The notes under the pieces are model-generated. The model saw nothing but the letters and a program-made list of their open reading frames with translations. It was not told the origin of the DNA and ran no database searches. Made by a program: the position numbers and the translations under genes. This document shows, one piece after another, positions 16,380 to 24,915 of a DNA stretch of 64,000 nt. Every line of letters begins with the position of its first letter. Within the stretch, counting starts at the first letter, position 1. Source of the stretch: Ktedonobacter sp. SOSP1-85 (GTDB taxonomy: Bacteria; Chloroflexota; Ktedonobacteria; Ktedonobacterales; Ktedonobacteraceae); the NCBI RefSeq assembly GCF_016587415.1, contig NZ_BNJI01000002.1, positions 620,001 through 684,000 on the forward strand. The letters are read 5' to 3'.

Positions 16380-17549
16380 CTATATCCTCCACCAGTAGCG
16401 CTGGACCTGGCCCCATTGGGCGATGGCGGAGGAGGCGTAGTCACGCTGGCGCTTGATCACCTCCAGGCGTTGCTGGAATTGTGTCATCTTGTTCTGGGAG
16501 GCCCGCAGCCAGGCGCCGGGAATAGCTGTATCATCCAGGTGATCGCGGACGCTGCCATCCTGGAACGCGAAGTTATCGTTGGTCGGTGTCTGGTAGGCCT
16601 CCAGGGCATAGGCACAGGCGCCTAGCACGATGATGTCGCGGTGAATCTCGGGAATAGTGCTCCCCTGGCTATCCAATTGGTGGCGGGTGGCATAGAAGAC
16701 GCGCATGGTCAGGGTGTTATCCTTTGGTAGCTCGCTATTATCGAGCTTGAGAGTAAAGGTAGGCGTGCTGGTACCTGTAGCGCCCTGGCCACTGCCGACC
16801 GCGCCCATGCTTCCCAGGTTGCCACCCGCCGCCAGGGCCGTCGAGCTATCATAGAGATTGCTATACTCGGCGAAGGCGCGCTCCATGGGCGGCCAGAGCA
16901 TGATACCCGAGGTATTGACGAGAGGTGGTTGGGGCATGTTCGCCAGGCTGGCATCGCTGGCAGTGTCGAGGTAGCTTGTGGTGGTGTTATCGGCGAGCGT
17001 GGCGAGCAGGTAGAGTGTAGAACCGCCCACGAGCGTGCGGTAGATGTTGCGCCCGATGACGGTATTGGTGCCCACGGCGGGGAGGACCTGGGCGAGTGGT
17101 CCCAGGGGAATACTGGCCAGGTTGACAGCCTGGTAGCTGCTCGTAGTCGTAATCTGAACCAGGGGACCGGGCGTCGTCTCGCCCCCCTGAGTGAGCAGGC
17201 TAACTGCATACTTGTAGACACCCAGGCCCAGGTTGGTACCTGAAGTGAGGGAGAGGCCTGGTCCAGCCGTAGGAGATGCGAAGGCGCTACCATAGACCTG
17301 CAAGGGATAGAGGATACGCTCCAGCCAGAGCACGGGATAGGCAGGATTCCAGGAGGCCGGATAGGGATAGGTACGTTGAAAGGGCTGCGTCTGCATATCG
17401 ACCATGGCGATATTGGGATAATACTGAGTATAGCGCTCCACAGCCTTATCAATGGCTCGGTCCAGGTCCGCATTGCTCCAGCGCTGACTCGCACCCGCCG
17501 GATCAAAGAGGTCCAGGCGGCAAGCATTCTCAACATCGCTTAATAGCAT
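16380..17549 (-). CDS. Head-tail connector-like phage protein with inserted beta domain
   Basis: 389 residues. Residues 1-50 (MLLSDVENACRLDLFDP, WSNADLDRAIDKAVERYTQY) resemble the helical start of phage head-tail adaptor proteins, and the C-terminal stretch HRDIIVLGACAYALEAYQTP with a following helical region (MTQFQQRLEVIKRQRDYASS) matches the second half of that fold. Between them, about residues 95-250, lies a Thr/Ser/Gly-rich segment with ETTPGPLVQITTTSSYQAVN and NIYRTLVGG typical of Ig-like or fibronectin-like phage decorations. AAGGAGG precedes the ATG. No portal, capsid or terminase gene is in the window, so this looks like a piece of a prophage or a domesticated particle. Confidence 0.55.
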   Translation of the reverse strand: MLLSDVENACRLDLFDPAGASQRWSNADLDRAIDKAVERYTQYYPNIAMVDMQTQPFQRTYPYPASWNPAYPVLWLERILYPLQVYGSAFASPTAGPGLSLTSGTNLGLGVYKYAVSLLTQGGETTPGPLVQITTTSSYQAVNLASIPLGPLAQVLPAVGTNTVIGRNIYRTLVGGSTLYLLATLADNTTTSYLDTASDASLANMPQPPLVNTSGIMLWPPMERAFAEYSNLYDSSTALAAGGNLGSMGAVGSGQGATGTSTPTFTLKLDNSELPKDNTLTMRVFYATRHQLDSQGSTIPEIHRDIIVLGACAYALEAYQTPTNDNFAFQDGSVRDHLDDTAIPGAWLRASQNKMTQFQQRLEVIKRQRDYASSAIAQWGQVQRYWWRI

Positions 17550-17598
17550 AGGGCTACCTCCTTATGGCGCTATTCATCATTTTACGTAGGCTAAGCAA

Positions 17599-17664
17599 CA
17601 CTGCCTGCATGTTTTCGGTAGGGACCCGGTTTACCGGGTCCCTACCGAAAACATGCAGGCAGTG
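17599..17664. repeat. 32-bp hairpin containing a family 1 end sequence
   Basis: Arms 17599-17630 and 17633-17664 pair perfectly with a TT centre. The inner part, TCGGTAGGGACCCGGTTTAC, is the terminal sequence of repeat family 1, so this may be two family 1 ends joined head to head without the middle. Confidence 0.75.
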
Positions 17665-17671
17665 TGAGCAT

Positions 17672-19732
17672 TTACGCGCCTTCCAGGTTGATGACATGCT
17701 CAAACTTCGCGGTCTGGGCGATGAACTCGGCCTGCATGGCGTTGATGCGAAACTTGCCGCTCTGGCCGGTACCTTTGGGCGCGGCGTAGTCTGTCAGCGT
17801 CAGGGGATCGTGTAACTGTAGCGCTGGGTTGAGCGGCACATTGATGTGGTGCGATGCGGTGGCGCGTTGCTCCTGGTAGAGCAGGGATGACGCGCGTAGG
17901 GCACACTGCGCAGGCGTGGTCAGCTTCAAATCAACGACATGCTTGATACGCTCGAACCCGATCAGCTTCTCGGCCGTCATATCGTAGGCCTCGCCTGTAC
18001 TCACCTTGGCCGTCGTGGTATTTGTGGTCGCGGCTCCGGTTACTATGACGTGGTTCGCTGGCTCGTCGTCGGTGCCCAAACTCAACACCTCAACCTCTGG
18101 CTGGTATGTCCACACTGAGGCATCGCCCACATTGAACTCGCGGAATTGGACCTTCTCGTCCTGGTCTATGAAGTAGCGCAGGTTATAGGTCTGACACACC
18201 TCGTTCAGCGTGGCACGTAGCGTGCGGTTGGCCTGCAAGATGAAGATGGGAACCGTCTGAGTAAAAGTCGAGCTACCCGGCACCACAACCGTAAACAGCC
18301 CGGCCCTCGCACAGATCTCCGTAATGAGATAGGCCACCGTCTGAGCTGCATACTGGATCTGAAAATGATTGATCGTATCGAGCAAGTAGGAGGTATCGAC
18401 TCCCACAATCTTGATGCGGTGTGTGCTCGGCCCACGCTCGAACGTCACCTTCTTCATCCTGAAAGTCGCGGTCTTCACCGTCTCGGGCGTCGTGTGAGCC
18501 ACGCCGGTCTTATACCCCTCGCTCAATACCAGGCTAGAGCCGATATTGATGGGGGCAAACGTCGTCAAGCTGCCGACTTTGGTGTTGAACACGCCGCCTG
18601 TATTGTCCAGTTCTAGCTCAATCGTGGCAGGCTTGCTCTCATGCTCGGTGCGCTTGTAGGAGAGGATCGCCGCCGAGATGTCGAGGTAGCGCGCTGTGTT
18701 GGCCTGGCTATAATCGCTACGCGTATAGGTTCGATTCTGTGCCACCATATAGACGGTGGTATCCGTAGGGCGATACAGAGGCACGATGCCCAGATTGGCC
18801 GCCAGGTTGGCATCCTGGAAGATGTAGCCATTGCTCCAATGCACAAAGTCTATGCTCTGGCGCACACGGGGATAGAAGAAGCTGGCGCCCGTGATCGTGC
18901 CTGGATCATAGTCAACATAGGTCACGGTATACGTCCCATTTGGCTCCCTGAGCAGAAAGGGCGATTGATGGATGAGGCCGTTAGCGCTCGCGGCAACGAG
19001 GTAGTTTTGTCCGCTCCAGGTTGTACCTGTGCTATTCACATTGAAGCTGTAGATCTCGGCGCCCGTCGAATAGACCAGGCGATAGAGCGATGCTGAGGAA
19101 TCCCAATATACAGCCACTCCGGCCAGGCCTGAGACGATGCCACCAGGCCAAACCGCAAGAGCTGACCAGGACGTACCGTTAAATGTCGTCATGCCCATTG
19201 ACTTGCCGCCAACGACATCGTACTGCAAAAAGATGTCGTTATTGCCCCCACTGCCCAGGCCCCTCATCAGCGCGCCAGTTGACGCAGGTGTATAGACCAC
19301 ACTGGGGCTGGCGCTCCACGTCACGCCGTTATCTGTCGAACTCCATGTCCATAGTGCATTCGGGCTAGCGCTTTGCTGGGCAAAGGCGCGCAGCGTGCCA
19401 CCATTGTTGGAGACGCAGCAGGCACCATTAAGCGCGATGGTCGCGCTTGCCCCGCCAAAGGTTGTCCAGGTTGTCCACTGGCTTGATGTCGCTGGATTGG
19501 TGATGCGCTGATACTGGAAGGTCGCCGGAGAGCTGCCCGCTACCACCCACACACGAATAATCGAGCCATCACTGGCAATGCAGGCGCTAAAAAAGCTTTG
19601 CGACTGCGCCGTGTTGGCGGCTACGAGCTGGTTGTAGCGCGCGATATGATCCTCGCATGTCGCTGAGATAACAGGGACGCGCGTGGTATCGCCTACTGCT
19701 GTGGTAAGTGTGGTGGTGAGCGTGCGTACCAT
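17672..19732 (-). CDS. Phage tail/baseplate-like protein with propeller-like N-terminus
   Basis: 686 residues. About residues 45-330 carry repeats with SSTDNGVTWS, TFNGTSWSALAVWPGG and SIDFVHWSNGY, suggesting a sialidase-like beta-propeller or receptor-binding domain. About 345-680 (AILSYKRTEHESKPATIELE, LDTINHFQIQYAAQTVAYLI, RATLNEVCQTYNLRYFIDQD) resemble tail-hub or late-control proteins of phages. It is the first and largest gene of a three-gene run on this strand. There is no signal peptide, so export would need a particle. GGAGG precedes the ATG. No search could be run; the assignment is pattern-based. Confidence 0.55.
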   Translation of the reverse strand: MVRTLTTTLTTAVGDTTRVPVISATCEDHIARYNQLVAANTAQSQSFFSACIASDGSIIRVWVVAGSSPATFQYQRITNPATSSQWTTWTTFGGASATIALNGACCVSNNGGTLRAFAQQSASPNALWTWSSTDNGVTWSASPSVVYTPASTGALMRGLGSGGNNDIFLQYDVVGGKSMGMTTFNGTSWSALAVWPGGIVSGLAGVAVYWDSSASLYRLVYSTGAEIYSFNVNSTGTTWSGQNYLVAASANGLIHQSPFLLREPNGTYTVTYVDYDPGTITGASFFYPRVRQSIDFVHWSNGYIFQDANLAANLGIVPLYRPTDTTVYMVAQNRTYTRSDYSQANTARYLDISAAILSYKRTEHESKPATIELELDNTGGVFNTKVGSLTTFAPINIGSSLVLSEGYKTGVAHTTPETVKTATFRMKKVTFERGPSTHRIKIVGVDTSYLLDTINHFQIQYAAQTVAYLITEICARAGLFTVVVPGSSTFTQTVPIFILQANRTLRATLNEVCQTYNLRYFIDQDEKVQFREFNVGDASVWTYQPEVEVLSLGTDDEPANHVIVTGAATTNTTTAKVSTGEAYDMTAEKLIGFERIKHVVDLKLTTPAQCALRASSLLYQEQRATASHHINVPLNPALQLHDPLTLTDYAAPKGTGQSGKFRINAMQAEFIAQTAKFEHVINLEGA

Positions 19733-19832
19733 CCTCTTCCATCCTCCTCTTCAACCCCATACAGATTCTACCTATGTTCAAACTATTCTTTTTGTACCAC
19801 TCAAAAACGGAAATTACAGGTATTTGCTTCCA

Positions 19833-20678
19833 CTATGCCTCCTGGCGGTACTGGCAATAGTACACAGGGTAATCGAGGGCCTTCTCGAAACCCAGTTTTC
19901 TGGCAGTGGCGACCGAGGCCGTGTTTCCGGCCCAACAATGCCAGCCAATCTCGGTCGCGCCCTCTACAAAAGCTTGCTCAATGACGGCCTGGGCCAGGGC
20001 GGTCGCGATCCCCTGGCGCTGATAGTCCTCCTGCGTCTCAATGCCCAGTTCGCAGCGCTCCTGGTCACGATACTCGGCCAGGCACCAGCCAGCGAGCGTA
20101 TGTTCATGCTGTGCGCAGAGGCCAAAGTTATATGTAAGAAAGTGTTCAAGTGAGGGGCTTTCTGAACAGATCTCTTCAAGGACATGCGCTCTATTTGTTG
20201 GCTCCAGTTCTTGCAGAAGCTTCTCATGGAGGCGGCGCAGCACAAAGCCCTCGGGAAGGGGAGAACTTATAGTAGTATGTGGCAACTTCAAGCGGTGGAA
20301 CTCTCGCTCGCCCATAAAGGTCTCCTGCCCCTGGAAAACAGTATCGAGAAGAGCCTGCCAGTTCTCGTCTCCAGTAGGATAGTACAACAAAGCCCCATAG
20401 CCATCTGCACCTGGGGATAATTCGTGATATTTTTGCGCTAAAATAGCTTGTATGGTCTGTTGCAGGTCTGGATGCCCTGCTCGGCCCGCGAGATAGATAC
20501 GATGCGGATTAGTAGGCAGAAGTAGCGCGGTTTGGGGCGCCTCGGGGTCATCAACATACACCTGTCCCGGCGTCTTCCCTGCCAGGACAGTCACAATGGC
20601 GAGGTGATACGCCATATCGGCAAAGAGTGGCTTCACACGCTCAAAAGCAGGTGGAGTAAGAATTACAAACATGCTCAT
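19833..20678 (-). CDS. GNAT family acetyltransferase (GNAT_acetyltran type)
   Basis: 281 residues. The C-terminal acetyl-CoA site reads YQRQGIATALAQAVIEQAF, the V/I-x-x-Q-x-x-G-I/L-A loop of GNAT motif A, and motif B follows as NTASVATARKLGFEKALDYP. Residues 1-120 form an N-terminal extension with weak GNAT symmetry, as in the PF12746 acetyltransferases. The ATG is preceded by AGGAGAT. It begins 22 bases after the LysR-type gene on the same strand, so the two may share a transcript. The acetyl acceptor is unknown; small-molecule modification is likely. Confidence 0.88.
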   Translation of the reverse strand: MSMFVILTPPAFERVKPLFADMAYHLAIVTVLAGKTPGQVYVDDPEAPQTALLLPTNPHRIYLAGRAGHPDLQQTIQAILAQKYHELSPGADGYGALLYYPTGDENWQALLDTVFQGQETFMGEREFHRLKLPHTTISSPLPEGFVLRRLHEKLLQELEPTNRAHVLEEICSESPSLEHFLTYNFGLCAQHEHTLAGWCLAEYRDQERCELGIETQEDYQRQGIATALAQAVIEQAFVEGATEIGWHCWAGNTASVATARKLGFEKALDYPVYYCQYRQEA

Positions 20679-20700
20679 CTCCTATGGTGTTTCGCCAAGG

Positions 20701-21606
20701 TCATTCAGGGTATATAAACATGCGTCCCTCTTCGCGCAAAACGTCAATGAAATTCCGGGCCGCGTTTGAGAGGTGCAGCCTCTCGCGACTCAGACACACC
20801 AGGGCACTCTCGCGCGCGAAGGCGGGAAGGTCCTGCACGGGAAGCACTACGAGGCGCCCGGCAGCCAGGTCATCCGTGACGAGGGGGCGCGCCAGGAGCG
20901 CTACGCCAATGCCACGCACAACCAGGTCATGGGCAGTATGAATAGGCAGCGAGGTCAAAGCCTGCTCCGCGCCTATCAGATGTGTATGCCAGCTTCGCGT
21001 CTCCGTCTCCCAATCGACCTGCCAGTAAGGGTTCCCCTCACGTACTACGTCCAGCGACGTGAGGCTCTCTCGTTGCGCCAGCGGATGGGCGGGATGGGCA
21101 ACGACAACTAAAGGCTCGCGAAAGTGCAGGAGAGGCGTCAGGCTGATCGGACTAAAGAGGGGCCAGTTCAACAAGCCAAGCTTGACCAGGTCATCATATA
21201 GCATCTCCAGAATTTGATCGCTGTGGTTCGTGTGAATATTGAGGTCGACCTGCGGATAGCTGGCGTTAAAGCGGGCTATGGCGGAGGAGACAAAACCCGT
21301 GGTCATGGCGGGCAAGGTCGCCAGCGAGACTCTTCCCCTGGCACCTTGCTTTGTCTGGCGCACAATCTCGGTTCCTGTCGCCAGAGCACTCAGGGCCTGC
21401 CTTGCATAGGGGAGAAAGCTTGTTCCCAGTTCCGTCAGTTCCAGGCGGGTACCACCACGCACAAAGAGTACGCCTCCCACAGCCTCCTCCAATGCCCGAA
21501 TACGCAGGCTAATCGTCGGCTGCGAGATATCGAGCGCCCGCGCGGCCTTGCTAAAGCTTCCGTGGCGTGTCACCATGTCAAACGCCTGCAACTGATTAAT
21601 CTCCAT
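20701..21606 (-). CDS. LysR family transcriptional regulator
   Basis: 301 residues, the standard length. The N-terminal winged helix is clear: QLQAFDMVTRHGSFSKAARA, LDISQPTISLRIRALEE. Residues 90-295 form the periplasmic-binding-like effector domain (GRVSLATLPAMTTGFVSSAI). LysR proteins bind a palindrome in a divergent promoter; here the divergent gene is an MFS exporter 155 bases away, the usual arrangement, so the exporter is the probable target and its substrate the probable inducer. Confidence 0.93.
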   Translation of the reverse strand: MEINQLQAFDMVTRHGSFSKAARALDISQPTISLRIRALEEAVGGVLFVRGGTRLELTELGTSFLPYARQALSALATGTEIVRQTKQGARGRVSLATLPAMTTGFVSSAIARFNASYPQVDLNIHTNHSDQILEMLYDDLVKLGLLNWPLFSPISLTPLLHFREPLVVVAHPAHPLAQRESLTSLDVVREGNPYWQVDWETETRSWHTHLIGAEQALTSLPIHTAHDLVVRGIGVALLARPLVTDDLAAGRLVVLPVQDLPAFARESALVCLSRERLHLSNAARNFIDVLREEGRMFIYPE

Positions 21607-21629
21607 TGCCCTCTTCCCATAAAAAAATT

Positions 21630-21658
21630 CAATAATGATTATATCAGCTATTATATTG
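21630..21658. promoter_or_regulatory. Candidate LysR operator
   Basis: An imperfect AT-rich inverted repeat, CAATAAT (21630-21636) and ATTATATTG (21650-21658), lies 24 bases upstream of the LysR start. Placement fits autoregulation, but the match to the T-N11-A form is only approximate. Confidence 0.35.
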
Positions 21659-21761
21659 CCTCATAGGCCACTATCGATTACTCTTATGCATATACGATGC
21701 ATCCAGCGATGCAACCCTGGCCAGGGACAACAGCAACAGCAATGGAAAGAGAACGGACACG

Positions 21762-23009
21762 ATGGATTTTTTAAAGGTTTTACGTACGCCGCACCTGGCT
21801 ATTCTCTGGGGTGGGCAGATGCTTTCGGCGATTGGCGACCAGTGCTTTAGCGTGGCGCTTATCTGGATTACGACCCGCCTCCTGGGCAGCACAGCCGGAG
21901 TCGTGAGCGCGCTGGGATCGTTGACGGTCCTCCTGTTTAGTCTGCCCAGTGGGACCCTGGCGGACCGCTGGCCACGCCGCGAGACTATGGTCTATACCGA
22001 CCTGCTCCGAGCGCTGTTGGCAGGCACGCTGGCGCTCCTGGCGGTCAGCGGCACGCCCCAAATCTGGCAGCTCATCCTGCTGAGTATCGGCCTTGAGGCG
22101 CTGGGCACACTCTTTGATCCCGCGCTTATCGCCAGCCTGCCCCTCCTGACGAGTGATGGCAAACAGCTTTACGCCACCAATACCCTGATGGATGGCACGC
22201 AGAGGATGGCGCGCGTCCTGGGTCCGGGTCTCACTGGCCTGCTACTTCTGCTCATCCCGCTGGCCCATTTCTTTACCCTGGACGCCATCAGTTTTACCCT
22301 CTCAGCCTTCAGTATCCTCCTGCTTGCCAGGCACTTCCCTACCAGGAAAACGAAAACGAACGAGCAGAAGCCAGAAGCCAGGGGACATATCTTTAGCAAT
22401 ATGCGTAGCGGGCTAGTCCAGTTACGCGCCCATCGCCCGCTGGCCTGGGCGCTTGGTAGCCTTGGCCTGAGCAATATTTCCTGGGCGGCTATCTTTCTCA
22501 TAGGGGTGCCTCTGCTGGTTGCCCGCATGCCGAGCGCCAACGCTGGCACCTATGGCCTGGTCGTGGGAGCATACGGCGTCGGCAATGTGCTGAGCCTCTT
22601 CCTCACAAACCACCTCTCGCGCACACGCGACCTGCGCTGGATGTACATTGGGCAGATCATTCTAGGACTGGGCTTCCTGCTTATCGGCGTGGCGACGACT
22701 CCCATCCTGGCCATGCTAGGCGCCGCCATCGCGGCCTTCGGCAGCCCAATGGGTGACCTGATTCTGGTGAGCATCATCCAGACAGACTTTCCCTCCACAG
22801 ACGTAGGAAAGATGTACAGCCTGCGCCGGCTCATCGCCGGAACTGGCCTGATGCTTGGTTCCGCGCTTGCCACGCCCCTCTTCGCCAGCCACCAGTATCT
22901 AGCCAGCGGAATCGCGCTCTGCTCCTGCTCCATCCTGCTCATCGCCATCATCAGCCTGGCCTACGAATGGCTCACCAAAACACCAAACAATCACCCCTCA
23001 CTTCCATAG
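21762..23009 (+). CDS. MFS transporter (drug/macrolide-efflux style)
   Basis: 415 residues with about 12 predicted hydrophobic segments. The loop 2-3 signature reads GTLADRWPRRETMVYTDLLR, a form of GxLaDrxGrr, and the sequence IALCSCSILLIAIISLAYEW closes the last helix. The style (MDFLKVLRTPHLAILWGGQM) is that of the MFS_3 group, which includes macrolide-efflux and enterobactin-exporter proteins. It should be an inner-membrane proton antiporter. Divergent from a LysR gene that probably controls it. Substrate unknown. Confidence 0.92.
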   Translation: MDFLKVLRTPHLAILWGGQMLSAIGDQCFSVALIWITTRLLGSTAGVVSALGSLTVLLFSLPSGTLADRWPRRETMVYTDLLRALLAGTLALLAVSGTPQIWQLILLSIGLEALGTLFDPALIASLPLLTSDGKQLYATNTLMDGTQRMARVLGPGLTGLLLLLIPLAHFFTLDAISFTLSAFSILLLARHFPTRKTKTNEQKPEARGHIFSNMRSGLVQLRAHRPLAWALGSLGLSNISWAAIFLIGVPLLVARMPSANAGTYGLVVGAYGVGNVLSLFLTNHLSRTRDLRWMYIGQIILGLGFLLIGVATTPILAMLGAAIAAFGSPMGDLILVSIIQTDFPSTDVGKMYSLRRLIAGTGLMLGSALATPLFASHQYLASGIALCSCSILLIAIISLAYEWLTKTPNNHPSLP

Positions 23010-23312
23010 GCACCCGCTTTAGCGCGTGCAAGGCGATTTATCGCATTAATACGGAATATCGGGCTTCTTCCCATCATATATGGTAGAAGAATCAGGAGGA
23101 AGCCCGTCTTCCATAGATGCCACGCCCCCATGCAGGAGGGGACCGAGATCATCACCCGGCTGGCACGCCGCCCATGCAGGAGGGGACTGCGTTTCCCTGG
23201 GGGCATCGATGCGACTCCTCTGACAGATTGATCTCTCGGCTACCAACGTTGGGCAAGTCTTTAGCCAAGCAGAAATCGCGAGCATTTATGTTCGCGATTT
23301 CTGCTTTCCAGC
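23010..23312. repeat. Repeat-rich intergenic stretch
   Basis: A family 1 fragment (GCTTTAGCGCGTGCAAGGCG, 23020-23039) follows the MFS gene. CCCATGCAGGAGGGGAC occurs at about 23129 and again about 23171; the same words build the stems of family 3. A 13-bp hairpin lies at 23269-23304 (GCAGAAATCGCGA arms). GATCTCTCGGCTAC at about 23230 resembles the end of the CRISPR repeat 900 bases away. No gene is seen. Confidence 0.5.
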
Positions 23313-23804
23313 CTAGTGCGCCGATTGATACCTTACCTTGAAGAATAGGAAACGAAGTAAGATAAACAATATGAGTAAAATTGTACCAGCCACAACAATA
23401 AATCGGTCTCGTTTTTCATTATCAACATACTTATTGCTTAAATCATAGAGTATCAGCCCAAGAAACCCACCAGCAGTATTCGTGATCACGTCTGTTATAT
23501 CTGTTGCTCCGATCGCGAATACAAATTGAATTATCTCGGCGGCAAGGCTAAAGATGCATATAAAAGCGAGCCTTCGCCAAATGTTAGCCCGTTTGAGATT
23601 GACACTTAAAAGCAAACCAAAAGGAATAAAAACGACAAAATTATCGATCATCTCTCCCAGCGAAGAATCTGCAAATGGAATCAAGTTAAGACTTCTAGTT
23701 TGATAATCTAATACCGAGGATAAATTAAATGAAAATTTGAACAAAACTAACCATAGCAGGATTAGTAGGTATAAGGCTAATAATGTTTTAGATAATGACT
23801 TCAC
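23313..23804 (-). CDS. VanZ-like membrane protein (AT-rich, probably transferred)
   Basis: From GTG 23802-23804 the product is 163 residues with four or five hydrophobic segments. It opens KSLSKTLLALYLLILLWLVL, followed by NLIPFADSSLGEMIDNFVVF and GFLGLILYDLSN, the VanZ pattern (R-x-x-N-L-I-P-F). Start choice: GTG with GAGG eight bases upstream gives the normal family start; the longer frame begins with TTG at 23927 and has no ribosome site. The gene is AT-rich and uses codons such as ATA and AAA freely, unlike the GC-rich neighbours, so it was probably acquired. VanZ proteins are linked to teicoplanin resistance, but most relatives have no known role. Confidence 0.78.
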   Translation of the reverse strand: MKSLSKTLLALYLLILLWLVLFKFSFNLSSVLDYQTRSLNLIPFADSSLGEMIDNFVVFIPFGLLLSVNLKRANIWRRLAFICIFSLAAEIIQFVFAIGATDITDVITNTAGGFLGLILYDLSNKYVDNEKRDRFIVVAGTILLILFILLRFLFFKVRYQSAH

Positions 23805-24110
23805 TTGTGGTACCTCTGAATCTTTTAATATTTTAGTAATTATAGCGTAGTTTCGTCGGACCAAATAGGCTGAAAAGAACAAAAGGTCGCCAGAAATAAG
23901 AGCTACTTTCTCCTTTTCATCTTTCAAAGTTCCGACATATGTTTCATCGTGCTATCTATGTACTTGCTTTGTGAAAGTACACAGCGGCTGGCGTCTGGTA
24001 GTCCAGAGCCTGATGCGGGCGCTGATGGGTATAAAATGCAAAATGGCGTGCGAGGCCTTGGCGTGGCTCGGCTACTCCTTGACGGACCAGAGTGTCTGCG
24101 GACTCTGTTC
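23805..24110. other. Trailer side of the CRISPR array, possible degenerate repeat
   Basis: No convincing gene. The sequence ending CTCGGCTAC at 24075 resembles the CRISPR repeat end CTCTGCTAC and lies 35 bases before the first intact repeat, the distance of one spacer. That would fit an eroded terminal repeat, but similarity outside the last nine bases is poor. Confidence 0.25.
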
Positions 24111-24441
24111 CTTGCAGGATCCTCCAGCGGATCGATCTCTCTGCTACGCAAGGGACCTCTTAACATCCCCCATATCATATACTGCTTGCAGGATCCTCCA
24201 GCGGATCGATCTCTCTGCTACTAATCGGTTGCATGAAGATGCTGAATATCATCTCCCCTTGCAGGATCCTCCAGCGGATCGATCTCTCTGCTACTATAGG
24301 TCTTCTGTAGACGTTTTATCTCTGCTTCCTCTTGCAGGATCCTCCAGCGGATCGATCTCTCTGCTACGCCAAAGAGGTCAGGAATGTCGTGCGTGCCCAG
24401 TCGACTTGCAGGATCCTCCAGCGGATCGATCTCTCTGCTAC
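24111..24441 (-). CRISPR. CRISPR array: five identical 37-nt repeats, four spacers
   Basis: Repeats at 24111-24147, 24185-24221, 24258-24294, 24331-24367 and 24405-24441 are identical at all 37 positions (plus-strand opening CTTGCAGGATCCTCCAGCGG, ending CTCTCTGCTAC). Spacers are 37, 36, 36 and 37 bases and unrelated to one another. On the minus strand the repeat begins GTAGCAGAG and ends CCTGCAAG, which looks like the usual transcribed sense. GATCC and GGATC within it can pair around a six-base loop. Regular spacing, identity of repeats and dissimilarity of spacers make this a CRISPR rather than a coding repeat. No cas gene is in the window, so it is an orphan array or serves a distant cas locus; the type cannot be set. 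Confidence 0.9.
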
Positions 24442-24774
24442 CGAACGTGTGAAAATGGGGGTGGGTAGTGTGTTTAGACGTTTTGGGCGTTTGGGGCCGT
24501 TTCCTGGCGATCTCAGGGCTTTGATTTTGTTCGATGTACCGCACCTAATATACCATATCTAGTGTGATTTCGAAAAGCGTTTTTTGTGCCAAAAGTGAGG
24601 GTGTTTTCGGACGCCTTCTGCATTTTTCGCCTTTCAATCTCGCCGTGCCGGGGAGTTTTGGGGCTATCAGGGTCTATCTGGCCCGCTTTTATTTGGGTAC
24701 GGAGAAGATTTTCGAAGGAGGCCCAAGAATGGGCATAATTTCAAGGGGGTGAGGAAACTTGAAGGCCTGTAGGA
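24442..24774 (-). promoter_or_regulatory. Probable CRISPR leader
   Basis: About 330 non-coding bases abut the last repeat. Read on the minus strand they run into the array through an A/C-rich stretch (CCCAAACGCCCAAAACGTC is part of it). A TATATT -10-like element lies around 24550 on that strand. Its position at the intact end, with a possible eroded repeat at the other end, is the reason for calling it the leader. Confidence 0.45.
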
Positions 24775-24804
24775 AAAGGGAGATGCTCTAGGGCATCTCC
24801 CTTT
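24775..24804 (-). terminator. 12-bp terminator-like hairpin
   Basis: AAAGGGAGATGC (24775-24786) pairs with GCATCTCCCTTT (24793-24804) around TCTAGG. It lies downstream of the MerA-like gene and read on the minus strand is followed by TTCC. Confidence 0.55.
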
Positions 24805-24821
24805 AAAAATGTAGCCGCCCA

Positions 24822-24876
24822 GCAGGAGGGGCCTGAGTAGGTGCACCCTTTAGAAGCACTCTCAGGCCCCTCCTGC
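24822..24876. repeat. Dispersed repeat family 3, copy C
   Basis: Arms 24822-24837 and 24861-24876 (GCAGGAGGGGCCTGAG) pair perfectly and enclose the family core, TAGGTGCACCCTTTAGAAGC at its first 20 bases (24838-24860). It is the copy nearest the CRISPR array, behind the MerA-like gene. Confidence 0.65.
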
Positions 24877-24915
24877 ATGGACGGTGGCCTTGCCTGATCT
24901 TACTAGTAGCTGGTT

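Noticed and set aside
23971..24468. Open frames across the array that read as a protein with five repeated segments
   Set aside because: The reading frames are an artefact of the CRISPR repeats: identical 37-base units separated by unrelated spacers, with no ribosome site and no start context.
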